Shown piece by piece: positions 1 to 6,400 of a DNA stretch of 64,000 nucleotides. The position numbers and the translations under genes were made by a program. Below the pieces are notes generated by a model. That model ran no database searches, was not told where the DNA came from, and saw nothing but the letters and a program-made list of their open reading frames with translations. Source of the DNA: JAWPMT01 sp965267435 (GTDB lineage Bacteria; Bacteroidota; Bacteroidia; Cytophagales; Cyclobacteriaceae). Each line of letters opens with the position of its first letter. Within the stretch, counting starts at the first letter, position 1. The stretch lies in NCBI GenBank assembly GCA_965267435.1, contig OZ253960.1:2294001-2358000 (forward strand), read 5' to 3'.

Positions 1-281
1 GACTCCTTGCTCATAGGGTAGTACTCATCCAGGTTGAAGGTCGCTACGTTTTCGAAACTCAGCCCCTCTTCCCGGTGCATCCGCACCAACTCTCGATAAA
101 CATGTATAGGTGAGGCACCAGTTGCCAGTCCAAGCACGGCCATTTGGCCTGAGCTCTGCTTGTCTCGGATAAGTTGGGCAACTTCCTGTGCTACGCGCAC
201 ACAGGCAACTTTCTCACTTGAATAGATGGTGACGGGTAGTCTTTCCAGGGTCTTTGAGGAATCGTCCAGTATTGGGGTCAT
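1..281 (-). CDS. nagB: NagB-like glucosamine-6-phosphate deaminase, N-terminal part (runs off left edge)
   Basis: Only the first 93 codons are present; the frame is open to the window edge. The conceptual product begins MTPILDDSSKTLERLPVTIY and contains LGLATGASPIHVYREL and FNLDEYYPM, which match the N-terminal phosphate-binding loop (G-L-A-T-G-x-S-P) and the N-(L/M)-D-E-Y motif of glucosamine-6-phosphate deaminases. In that family the reaction is glucosamine-6-phosphate plus water to fructose-6-phosphate plus ammonia, in the cytoplasm. The long N-terminal leader before the core resembles the extended form common in Bacteroidota, which carries a second C-terminal domain, but that part lies outside the window. 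The ATG at 281-279 is chosen because an ATG slightly upstream hits a stop within seven codons. It is divergent from a LacI-type regulator with a palindromic site between them, which suggests amino-sugar-responsive control. Confidence 0.85.
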   Translation of the reverse strand, partial: MTPILDDSSKTLERLPVTIYSSEKVACVRVAQEVAQLIRDKQSSGQMAVLGLATGASPIHVYRELVRMHREEGLSFENVATFNLDEYYPMSKE

Positions 282-344
282 GGGCACAATAATTTCATGC
301 AAAAGAAATGAGTCAAAAACTGAAAAACAAGAAATTCAACATAA

Positions 345-362
345 AGTGTGTTCGAACACACT
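345..362. promoter_or_regulatory. Perfect 18-bp palindrome, probable LacI-family operator
   Basis: AGTGTGTTCGAACACACT is a perfect inverted repeat with a central CG, the usual form of LacI/GalR-family operators. A degenerate second half-site cluster (TTGTTCGTACACA) follows at about 369-381. It lies between the divergent nagB start (281) and the LacI start (435), so it could control both genes. Seen directly: the symmetry and position. Inferred: the binding protein. Confidence 0.65.
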
Positions 363-434
363 AGAAATTTGTTCGTACACACGACACTTGGGACGAATAG
401 CAATTCTGTCTATATTGCAGCTGGATTTTTGCGT

Positions 435-1505
435 ATGGCGGAGAAGAAAATGACGATCAAGGACATCGCCAGGTTGGCGGATGTCTCCCCAGGGACAGTT
501 GACAGGGTCCTGCACAACCGCGGCAAGGTCTCTGCCGACAAGAAGGCCCGCATCGACCGGGTGTTGGAGGAAATCAACTACCAACCGAACCTCATTGCCA
601 AGACACTCAAAAACAATAAAATCTATCGCATCGGTGTGCTGCTACCTGTGGCCTCCTATGACCAATATTGGGACCGTGCCCGTCAGGGACTGGAAAAGGG
701 CCTGGAGGAATTTGGCAGTTTCGGTATTGCTATTGATGTATTCACCTTCGACCCCGAGGACGCTGCGAGCTTCGACGCCGCAGCAAAGGATGTACTCGCC
801 GGAGCAATTGACGGACTGCTCATGGTACCGATGTTTGTCGATCGCGCCCCAAGGCTCTTCGATGAGTTGCATAAAGCGCAGGTACCTGTCGTGACATTCA
901 ATACTTACCACGATAGCGAAGTCCCCCAGACATTCATCGGTCAGGATCTGGAGCAAAGTGGCCGGGTGGCAGGCAATCTAATTTTACTTTCAAAAAAGAA
1001 GGAAGGCACGATTCTACTGTTGCACATGGACGAGGTGCCCGAAAATGCTCCGCATATCGCCGACAAAGAGCAAGGGATCCTCTCCTACTTTGCCGAGCAA
1101 GGGGTGGATCCATCTTCTATTCAAAAGATCTCTATCTATCATCAGCCTGGCAAGACGATGGAAGCGACCCTAGCGGAGACGCAAATAGTCACAAAAGATG
1201 TCGCGGCAGTCTATGTGAGTCGGTCACGTGCTTATGAGGTGGCTGACTTCATCAAGCAACAGGCTCCGGAAGCAGTGGTGGTCGGCTATGACCTGATCCC
1301 TGAAAACGCCCGGCTACTCAAGGAGGGCAAGATCACCTACCTACTGGATCAACACCCCTATCAGCAGGCCTATTTCGGGGTATCATTGTTCTGTGATCAC
1401 CTGATTTTTGGCAAGCCGCTACCGGAGCAGCGACTGCTGCCACTCCACGTAGTATTCCGGGAAAATGTCGACTCTGTACTCGATAGCAGGGCCTATCTTA
1501 TTTGA
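435..1505 (+). CDS. LacI-family transcriptional regulator
   Basis: This 356-residue protein has an N-terminal LacI helix-turn-helix (MTIKDIARLADVSPGTVDRV, then a hinge-helix region ending NYQPNLIAKTLKNNK). A periplasmic-binding-protein-like sensor domain starting at IGVLLP follows. The length is normal for the family. The frame is open back to a GTG at 348, but that lies inside the palindrome at 345-362 and would add unrelated residues. The ATG at 435 (or 450, at MTIKD) is preferred. It is divergent from a NagB-like deaminase, so the ligand may be an amino sugar or its phosphate; this is inference from context only. The sensor domain ends without an extra enzymatic domain. Autoregulation through the palindrome is likely. 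Confidence 0.9.
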   Translation: MAEKKMTIKDIARLADVSPGTVDRVLHNRGKVSADKKARIDRVLEEINYQPNLIAKTLKNNKIYRIGVLLPVASYDQYWDRARQGLEKGLEEFGSFGIAIDVFTFDPEDAASFDAAAKDVLAGAIDGLLMVPMFVDRAPRLFDELHKAQVPVVTFNTYHDSEVPQTFIGQDLEQSGRVAGNLILLSKKKEGTILLLHMDEVPENAPHIADKEQGILSYFAEQGVDPSSIQKISIYHQPGKTMEATLAETQIVTKDVAAVYVSRSRAYEVADFIKQQAPEAVVVGYDLIPENARLLKEGKITYLLDQHPYQQAYFGVSLFCDHLIFGKPLPEQRLLPLHVVFRENVDSVLDSRAYLI

Positions 1506-1561
1506 TCTTCTCACGGCATCATTTGAGGCCCGAAAGTTTGGTTAACATTTCGATAATATTA

Positions 1562-1592
1562 TTTGCAAGTAAGCACTGATGTATTACTTTTG
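1562..1592 (+). promoter_or_regulatory. Bacteroidota housekeeping promoter of the initiator tRNA
   Basis: TTTG at 1562-1565 and TACTTTTG at 1585-1592 are separated by exactly 19 nt, matching the -33/-7 consensus of the Bacteroidota primary sigma factor (TTTG, 19-21 nt, TAnnTTTG). The -7 box ends 11 nt before the tRNA 5' end, so transcription would start at or just before the tRNA. Confidence 0.75.
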
Positions 1593-1603
1593 CCCTCCCA
1601 TAT

Positions 1604-1663
<60 letters not shown>

Positions 1664-1676
<13 letters not shown>

Positions 1677-2085
1677 CAAGATCAGAAACCTCGGCATTGC
1701 GTCGAGGTTTTTTTGTGTCTAAGAAAAGGTGGTTGTGGTGGGGACGGTCGGAGTTTCGACAGCTCCACTGCGGGTACCTCCTCCCGCTACAAGATCAGAA
1801 ACCTCGGCATCGCGTCGAGGTTTTTTTGTGTCTAAGAAAAGGTGGTTGAGGTGGGGAAGGTCGGAGTTTCGACAGCTCCACTGCGGGTACCTCCTCCCGC
1901 TACAAGATCAGAGACCTCGGCATCGCGTCAAGGTTTTTTTGTGTCTAAGAAAAGGTGGTTGAGGTGGGGAAGGTCGGAGTTTCGACAGCTCCACTGCGGG
2001 TACCTCCTCCCGCTACAAGATCAGAAACCTCGGCATTGCGTCGAGGTTTTTTTGTGTCTAAGAAAAGGTGGTTGAGGTGGGGAAG
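1664..2085 (+). repeat. 113-bp tandem repeat array carrying tRNA 3'-end copies and terminators (about 3.7 units)
   Basis: Units start at 1664, 1777, 1890 and 2003, with an exact 113-bp period. The first unit begins inside the T arm and acceptor of the genuine tRNA. Each later unit repeats CCTCCTCCCGCTACAAGATC (tRNA 3' end plus flank), then a hairpin with a T7 tract, then a G-rich spacer (GGTGGTTGAGGTGGGGAAGG). After the spacer comes GTCGGAG-TTTCGA, which mimics the 5' side of the T arm. In the duplicates an extra 18-nt segment sits between the T-arm mimic and the 3' acceptor copy. This lets each unit form two small hairpins (for example GGAG/CTCC at 1750-1766 and GCGGG/CCCGC at 1770-1787). 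No protein-coding potential is evident; open frames across it are by-products of the period. The organisation resembles the E. coli tyrT/rtT repeats, which also copy a tRNA 3' end. Confidence 0.9.
1688..1714 (+). terminator. Intrinsic terminator of the initiator tRNA
   Basis: ACCTCG/CGAGGT stem with a short loop followed by seven T, 11 nt after the tRNA discriminator base. Three further copies occur in the repeat array at 1801-1827, 1914-1940 and 2027-2053. The copy at 1914 has a G-to-A change in the stem (TCAAGG) and should be weaker. Confidence 0.85.
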
Positions 2086-2335
2086 ATCAGGGGCTCCCCA
2101 ATTCCATCGCAACTTTCTAATGGCCAATTCGTGCGAAGAAAAGGCCGTTCATTCACCAGATACCCATGCAATTCCAACTCACCCCCATCCTCGATCAAAT
2201 GGAATGGCCTTTGAAGATCTGAACCTCAAAACCTTCGGTATGCCGGCGCTAGCAGGCTTCCACTATGCTTGAGCGATTGCCAAATAGAACTGGCAATCCA
2301 ATTGTGGTAACTTGGCACCTGATGCTAAAGCGCCT
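2086..2335. other. Gene-free leader region before the Crp/Fnr gene, with a perfect inverted repeat
   Basis: No convincing gene is present. At 2275-2298 the 8-bp arms GATTGCCA and TGGCAATC flank an 8-nt spacer, ending 37 nt before the downstream start codon. This may be an operator or a 5'-UTR hairpin. The preceding sequence shows only very short frames. Confidence 0.5.
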
Positions 2336-2917
2336 ATGATGAGTACTGATCTTCTGTATGCCAACATCAGTAAGCACATCCATCTGACGGAGGATGAAAA
2401 GGCGCATCTCGCCTCCGTGATGCATGAAATACAAGTCGCCCGCCAGGAGCTACTGGTACAGCAAGGTTCCTCGTGCAACTACATCTACTTCGTTAATGAC
2501 GGCATCTTGAGGGCCTATCATTTGAGCCCCAATGGCAAGGATTCGACGATGATGTTTGCGTTGTCAGACTGGTGGATCACGGACATGTACTGCTTCCTCA
2601 ACGATCAATCCTCCATGGTCAATATTCAGGCTGTCGAACCGTGCACGGTCCTGCGATTGTCAAAAAACGACTTTGATGAACTCTTCAATGCTGTTCCATC
2701 ATTCGACACTTACTTCCGGATCCTCATCCAGAATGCCTACTGCCGGGAACAGCTAAGGACCATCGAGAACCTATCGCTGCCTGCCAAAGAACGATATGAT
2801 CGCTTCCTTACCAAGTACCCACAAATTGCTCAGAAGGTCACACTGAAGCAGGTGGCTTCCTACCTTGGTATCACGCCGGAATTTCTCAGTGCCATTCGCG
2901 CTCAGAAGTCGGACTGA
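2336..2917 (+). CDS. Crp/Fnr-family transcriptional regulator
   Basis: This 193-residue protein has an N-terminal cyclic-nucleotide-binding-like beta barrel (LVQQGSSCNYIYFVNDGILRAY through CTVLRLSKNDFDELF). A dimerisation helix (FRILIQNAYCREQLRTIENL) and a C-terminal winged helix (KVTLKQVASYLGITPEFLSAIR) follow. The barrel lacks the conserved arginine/glutamate cassette expected of true cAMP binders, so it probably senses something else or acts constitutively. This is typical of the many small Crp-like regulators of Bacteroidota. The frame extends to a TTG at 2312, but the tandem ATGs at 2336 and 2339 fit family N-termini better. The inverted repeat just upstream (2275-2298) could be its own binding site. 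It is a single gene with a 70-bp gap to the next. Confidence 0.88.
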   Translation: MMSTDLLYANISKHIHLTEDEKAHLASVMHEIQVARQELLVQQGSSCNYIYFVNDGILRAYHLSPNGKDSTMMFALSDWWITDMYCFLNDQSSMVNIQAVEPCTVLRLSKNDFDELFNAVPSFDTYFRILIQNAYCREQLRTIENLSLPAKERYDRFLTKYPQIAQKVTLKQVASYLGITPEFLSAIRAQKSD

Positions 2918-2987
2918 CGGTCGTCTTTTCTTAAGGTATCTTATTTTTCACCACGCAGAACCTGCCTTCCTTTACGAAAAAAAGAAG

Positions 2988-3341
2988 ATGCTCATCCTTA
3001 TAGCAGGCCCCTATCGCGGTGGCACCAACGACGACCCCGTCCTCATCCAAAAGAACCTAGAAAACCTTGAGGCAATGGCTTTGCCCATCTTTAGAAAAGG
3101 ACATGTGCCCTTGATTGGTGAATGGGTGGCGCTGCCACTCATGAAGGCAGCAGGGTATCAGAAAATTGGCGACGAGATCTGGGACGAAATCCAATACCCT
3201 GTAGCTCACCGATTATTGGCGAAATGCGACGCCGTGCTACGCATCCCCGGGGAAAGCAAGGGTGCTGACCAAGACGTCCGGATTGCCAAGGAAAAAGGGA
3301 TCCCGGTCTTCTACGACATTAGCGACATTCCCCAGGGGTAA
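2988..3341 (+). CDS. DUF4406-type (nucleoside deoxyribosyltransferase-like) protein
   Basis: A 117-residue protein beginning MLILIAGPYRGGTNDDPVL. It has the ILIAGPY(R/S) first strand-loop, a central GEW...MKAAGYQKIGDEIWDEIQ segment and a C-terminal CDAVLRIPGESKGADQDVR(I)AKEKGIPVFYD segment. This matches the DUF4406 proteins of the nucleoside 2-deoxyribosyltransferase superfold: a small Rossmann-like domain with G-x-S-x-G-A-x-x-D at the site that would hold the catalytic carboxylate. The reaction in this subgroup is not established. The ATG at 2988 is preceded by AAAGAAG; the frame continues upstream into the previous gene, but those codons are not conserved-looking. No operon partner is obvious. 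Confidence 0.75.
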   Translation: MLILIAGPYRGGTNDDPVLIQKNLENLEAMALPIFRKGHVPLIGEWVALPLMKAAGYQKIGDEIWDEIQYPVAHRLLAKCDAVLRIPGESKGADQDVRIAKEKGIPVFYDISDIPQG

Positions 3342-3402
3342 GATCCATGGGACGTTCTTTTCCGTATATTCCCAATGCACACCCGAACTAAAAACTACTT
3401 AC

Positions 3403-3852
3403 ATGGAAACACCACGTATTGGAAAAGTGGCGTTGGAAATCACTATTGATGCCAGTATTGAAAAGACATGGAACTCCCTGATCAATGACATTGGCGCCTG
3501 GTGGAGCAAAGACTTCTACACAAGCCCTAAAACCAAGAGATTCATACTCGAAGCACGACCCGGTGGTCGAATGTATGAGGACTATGGCAACGACGAAGGG
3601 CTTGTGTGGGCAGAAGTGATCATCATTGACTCCCCTTCTGTGTTGGAATTGAAAAGCCATCTCTCACCGGCCTTCGGTGGCCCGGTCTTTTCATTTTTGA
3701 GGATATCGCTAGAGGCCAATGGTGCACAGACACTCCTGAACGTGACAGATCACGGCATCGGCACCCTCACTGACGCCTCCATGGCCCAGCTCTCTGAAGG
3801 ATGGACAATGATCTTTGAGCGCCTGAAAAGCTATGTAGAATCTACCCCCTGA
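3403..3852 (+). CDS. SRPBCC (START/AHSA1-like) domain protein
   Basis: A 149-residue single-domain protein: VALEITIDASIEKTWNSLINDIGAWWSKDF..., RFILEARPGGRMYEDYG, GLVWAEVIIIDSPSVLEL, ...LLNVTDHGIGTLT, and a long C-terminal helix SEGWTMIFERLKSYVE. This is the helix-grip fold of the AHSA1/polyketide-cyclase group, which forms a hydrophobic ligand cavity. No enzymatic activity can be assigned. ATG at 3403 gives a compact N-terminus; the longer frame starting at 3262 overlaps the previous gene by 80 bp and is rejected. It lies 61 bp downstream of the DUF4406 gene on the same strand, possibly co-transcribed. Confidence 0.85.
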   Translation: METPRIGKVALEITIDASIEKTWNSLINDIGAWWSKDFYTSPKTKRFILEARPGGRMYEDYGNDEGLVWAEVIIIDSPSVLELKSHLSPAFGGPVFSFLRISLEANGAQTLLNVTDHGIGTLTDASMAQLSEGWTMIFERLKSYVESTP

Positions 3853-3943
3853 CAGGCAGCTCCGGAGGACATAATCAAAGCAAAAGTCCGATGGGCCATC
3901 ATCATCAAATCGAATGAGCCAGGTGCAATAATTTACCTGCAAA

Positions 3944-3976
3944 TTGGCCCGAAATCAGATCATTCAACTAGGTTTG
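3944..3976 (+). promoter_or_regulatory. Probable promoter of the M15 peptidase gene
   Basis: TAGGTTTG at 3969-3976 fits the Bacteroidota -7 box (TAnnTTTG) exactly. A TTG at 3944-3946 lies 22 nt upstream, slightly longer than the usual 19-21 nt. The predicted 5' UTR is about 20 nt. Confidence 0.45.
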
Positions 3977-4002
3977 CGTTGGCTACTGGAGGTTTTGAGA
4001 AG

Positions 4003-4914
4003 ATGAGATACCAATTCATCGCGTTTCTACTTGCCATTGCTCCTATTGCTGCGCAGGGGTACGACAGTGGGAAGGCGGGTTTCAGCATAGATATCAACGG
4101 GGAGATCAACCCCTATTCCATTTATTCAACATTTGTTTTGCCAAGTGAAGTGGTGCTCATTCGCAGCACGACCTCGTTGGCCGTGTGGTCGGCCGACCTC
4201 GAAGTCCGGGAAAGCGAGCTGGGATGGCAATTGATCGCCCCCTCTACACCTGGAGTTGCCCGGGTATTCATCGACGACGGGGCGCAAAACAACATGACGA
4301 TAAACATTTTGGTACTCACCCTGCTGAAAGAGAAAAAGGGAGAGTACCTCAACGGGTATCGCATAGGCAATTACCCCAGTGTACCGCTGCGTGGAAATCC
4401 TATCTATAACGAACCCAAAGGCCTCTTTGAGGTCACAAAAGAGAACGAAGACCTGCAACTGATGCCTCATTTCACGATGAAGCAATTCCTCTGCAAGCAA
4501 GCAGGGGCTTTTCCCAAATACGTGATCCTCCGAGAGCGGCTGCTGCTGAAGCTGGAATACCTCCTGGAAATCGTCAACCAAAAAGGCTACGAGACTGAGA
4601 CTTTTGGTTTTATCAGTGGCTACCGGACACCCTACTACAATGCCTCCATCAAGAATGTCGCTTATAGTCGTCATGTGTATGGCGGAGCTGCAGATATCAT
4701 GATTGACAGGGATGGCAACGGCAGCCTCGACGATCTGAATGGTGATGGCAGGATCGACGAGAAGGATGTACAGGTCTTTTACGACCTGGTGGAAGGGGAG
4801 ATCGATAAATCCACCTACAACGTATTTGAGGGAGGCTTGGGCTTCTACAAACGCAATGGCCGTCACAATGGCTTCATCCATGTCGACGTGAGAGGCTGGA
4901 AGGCCAGATGGTAG
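4003..4914 (+). CDS. Secreted M15-family peptidase (D-Ala-D-Ala carboxypeptidase-like) with a calcium-loop insertion
   Basis: A 303-residue protein with a signal peptide (MRYQFIAFLLAIAPIAAQG). An N-terminal beta-rich domain of about 110 residues precedes a YcbK/M15-type zinc peptidase domain. The zinc-site motifs are visible: SGYRTP at 205-210, S-R-H-V-Y-G-G-A-A-D (His224, Asp231) and G-F-I-H-V-D (His293, Asp295). Immediately after Asp231 lies an EF-hand/dockerin-like run, D-R-D-G-N-G-S-L-D-D-L-N-G-D-G-R-I-D (235-252), a likely Ca2+ site inserted next to the active centre. Role: cleavage of peptidoglycan peptide cross-links in the periplasm, by family analogy. ATG at 4003 is chosen over a TTG at 3979 because it starts the signal peptide, with GGAGG 10 nt upstream. 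A GCGGCA/TGCCGC hairpin (4964-4980) follows the gene. Confidence 0.85.
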   Translation: MRYQFIAFLLAIAPIAAQGYDSGKAGFSIDINGEINPYSIYSTFVLPSEVVLIRSTTSLAVWSADLEVRESELGWQLIAPSTPGVARVFIDDGAQNNMTINILVLTLLKEKKGEYLNGYRIGNYPSVPLRGNPIYNEPKGLFEVTKENEDLQLMPHFTMKQFLCKQAGAFPKYVILRERLLLKLEYLLEIVNQKGYETETFGFISGYRTPYYNASIKNVAYSRHVYGGAADIMIDRDGNGSLDDLNGDGRIDEKDVQVFYDLVEGEIDKSTYNVFEGGLGFYKRNGRHNGFIHVDVRGWKARW

Positions 4915-4963
4915 TGACGCCCAACCCATCTGTGTAACGTACATAACCTATCTCGTCCCGTTC

Positions 4964-4980
4964 GCGGCATTTTGTGCCGC
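4964..4980 (+). terminator. Hairpin after the M15 peptidase gene, possible weak terminator
   Basis: GCGGCA-TTTTG-TGCCGC is a perfect 6-bp stem 50 nt downstream of the stop codon. There is no T tract after it, so termination strength is doubtful. Confidence 0.35.
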
Positions 4981-5019
4981 ATTGCTCAATTACCGTGGGT
5001 TATCCTCTAAATTCCACGG

Positions 5020-5862
5020 ATGAAGTACCCAAAATCTCTATCGCGTAGACACCTGCTACGCACATCGCTTATCGGCGCGGCAGGCGTTCCCTTCCTTTCA
5101 TTCGGTTCACCAAAGCCACCAACGGAAGAGGCCGTCGTTCACACCAATTACCCATCAATCGAGCCCGAGATTGTCTCGGAGGTGGTTGGAAAATCTCATT
5201 TTGACCTGGACCGGGTAAAGGAGCTGGTGGATGCCAGACCTGAGCTCGCTCGCGCAACCTGGGACTGGGGATTTGGTGACTTCGAAACTGCTGTAGGTGC
5301 GGCAGCCCATGTGGGCCGACGCGATATTGTGCAATACCTGCACGGCAAAGGAGCCCGTCCGAATATTTTCTCTTACACGGTCCTGGGAGCCCATGATGTA
5401 GTCAAGGCGATGATCGAATTCACGCCGGGCATCCAGCAAACATTCGGCCCACATGGTATTAGTTTGTTGAGCCACGCAAAAGCGGGACTACGCCAGAAGG
5501 ATCAGATGAGTACCAACGAGATCGATGACTGTAATCGACTCATAGGCTACCTCGAATCTCTGGGTGATGCTGACGGTGAGCAATATGAGGAGGTGCCCGA
5601 AGAAGAAAAGCCCAGGTATGTAGGAGATTACAAATACGGAGACCAAGACCACGAAGGCTTTTCCGTCAGACTTAATATGCGCAAGATGCTTTCCCTTGGA
5701 AAGATTGGGGCTTTCGGAGGCGCGCTGTGGAAAGTGGGCGAGAACCAGTTTTACTATAATGGCGCACCCTCCACCGAGGTATCCTTTCAATTTGAAGGAG
5801 ATACTGTCACATCCCTGACCGTCAAGGAACCAGACAGCGAACTGGTGGCGAAGAAGGTGTGA
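5020..5862 (+). CDS. Tat-exported ankyrin-repeat protein
   Basis: A 280-residue protein with a twin-arginine signal (S8-R-R-x-L-L, followed by SLIGAAGVPFLSFG). It has a short ankyrin-like helical region (DLDRVKELVDARPELAR, ETAVGAAAHVGRRDIVQYLHGKGA, VLGAHDVVKAMIEF). The C-terminal half holds a small beta-rich domain (PRYVGDYKYG ... SVRLNMRKMLSLGK ... FYYNGAPSTEVSFQFEGDTVTSLTVKEP) resembling a domain often found at the end of secreted hydrolases and esterases. Ankyrin repeats mediate protein contacts; export by Tat implies folding before crossing the inner membrane. No catalytic motif is seen and the function is unknown. It stands alone, with 105 bp before it and more than 500 bp after it. Confidence 0.82.
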   Translation: MKYPKSLSRRHLLRTSLIGAAGVPFLSFGSPKPPTEEAVVHTNYPSIEPEIVSEVVGKSHFDLDRVKELVDARPELARATWDWGFGDFETAVGAAAHVGRRDIVQYLHGKGARPNIFSYTVLGAHDVVKAMIEFTPGIQQTFGPHGISLLSHAKAGLRQKDQMSTNEIDDCNRLIGYLESLGDADGEQYEEVPEEEKPRYVGDYKYGDQDHEGFSVRLNMRKMLSLGKIGAFGGALWKVGENQFYYNGAPSTEVSFQFEGDTVTSLTVKEPDSELVAKKV

Positions 5863-6400
5863 AAATCCCACGAGCAATACGTTTTTGAGTGTTCGGAAAG
5901 AACGCCTGCCTTGCTACCAACGACTTTCCGAAACACATCACTACCTAACGAGCTGTATACCCCATATCAGAGCCATGGAAACCGCCATGAGAACGCCTCC
6001 GCCTTTCTGAAAAAATTCCGGTAAGCACTCTCAATCTCTAATCGTTGAACAGTTGCACTTTTCATATTTACATACACATAAGCCACCGTTATAAGTAGCC
6101 CGATATTATTGCATTATAAAAAGTTCATCTATAGTATATAGCAGTGCCGTTATATTCAAGCTCACACATCATGGACCGGTGTTTTCCAAGATTTATTCTT
6201 AAGTATTTCAAAGCATAATAGCTTTAAAGCTGTCATTTTACCTACATTTCAGCAAATTAAATCCTCGAAATTGAGCATCTCCTCAGGAAATATACTAGCC
6301 TTGGACAATGGTCATATAAATGGAAGCATGATCAGGGCGAATTGATTGCATTATTTGGTGATTTGGCGACCCTGCGAACTGCTCCCATGACCCCAGTTAT
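5863..6400. other. Gene-free 538-bp region with an inverted repeat and an AT-rich promoter-like stretch
   Basis: An imperfect inverted repeat GTGTTCGGAAAG / CTTTCCGAAACAC (5889-5936, 23-nt loop, one bulge) follows the ankyrin gene and may act in termination, although no T run is present. From about 6015 to 6300 the sequence is clearly more AT-rich than the surrounding genes and probably contains the promoter of the giant gene downstream. No exact TAnnTTTG box was found and no coding frame is convincing. Confidence 0.45.

Noticed and set aside
348..434. Longer N-terminus for the LacI regulator
   Set aside because: The GTG at 348 lies inside the palindromic operator and the added residues do not resemble any LacI N-terminus.
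1742..2016. Additional tRNA genes in the repeat units
   Set aside because: Only the T-arm mimic and 3' acceptor end are present; there is no D arm or anticodon arm, and the T arm is disrupted by an 18-nt insertion.
2161..2220. Short frame starting MQFQLTPILDQMEWPLKI as a pseudogene fragment
   Set aside because: It ends after 18 codons and no continuation in another frame could be recognised, so a broken gene cannot be supported.
4126..4944. 272-codon minus-strand frame opposite the M15 peptidase
   Set aside because: The plus strand encodes intact zinc-peptidase motifs; the minus translation shows no domain.
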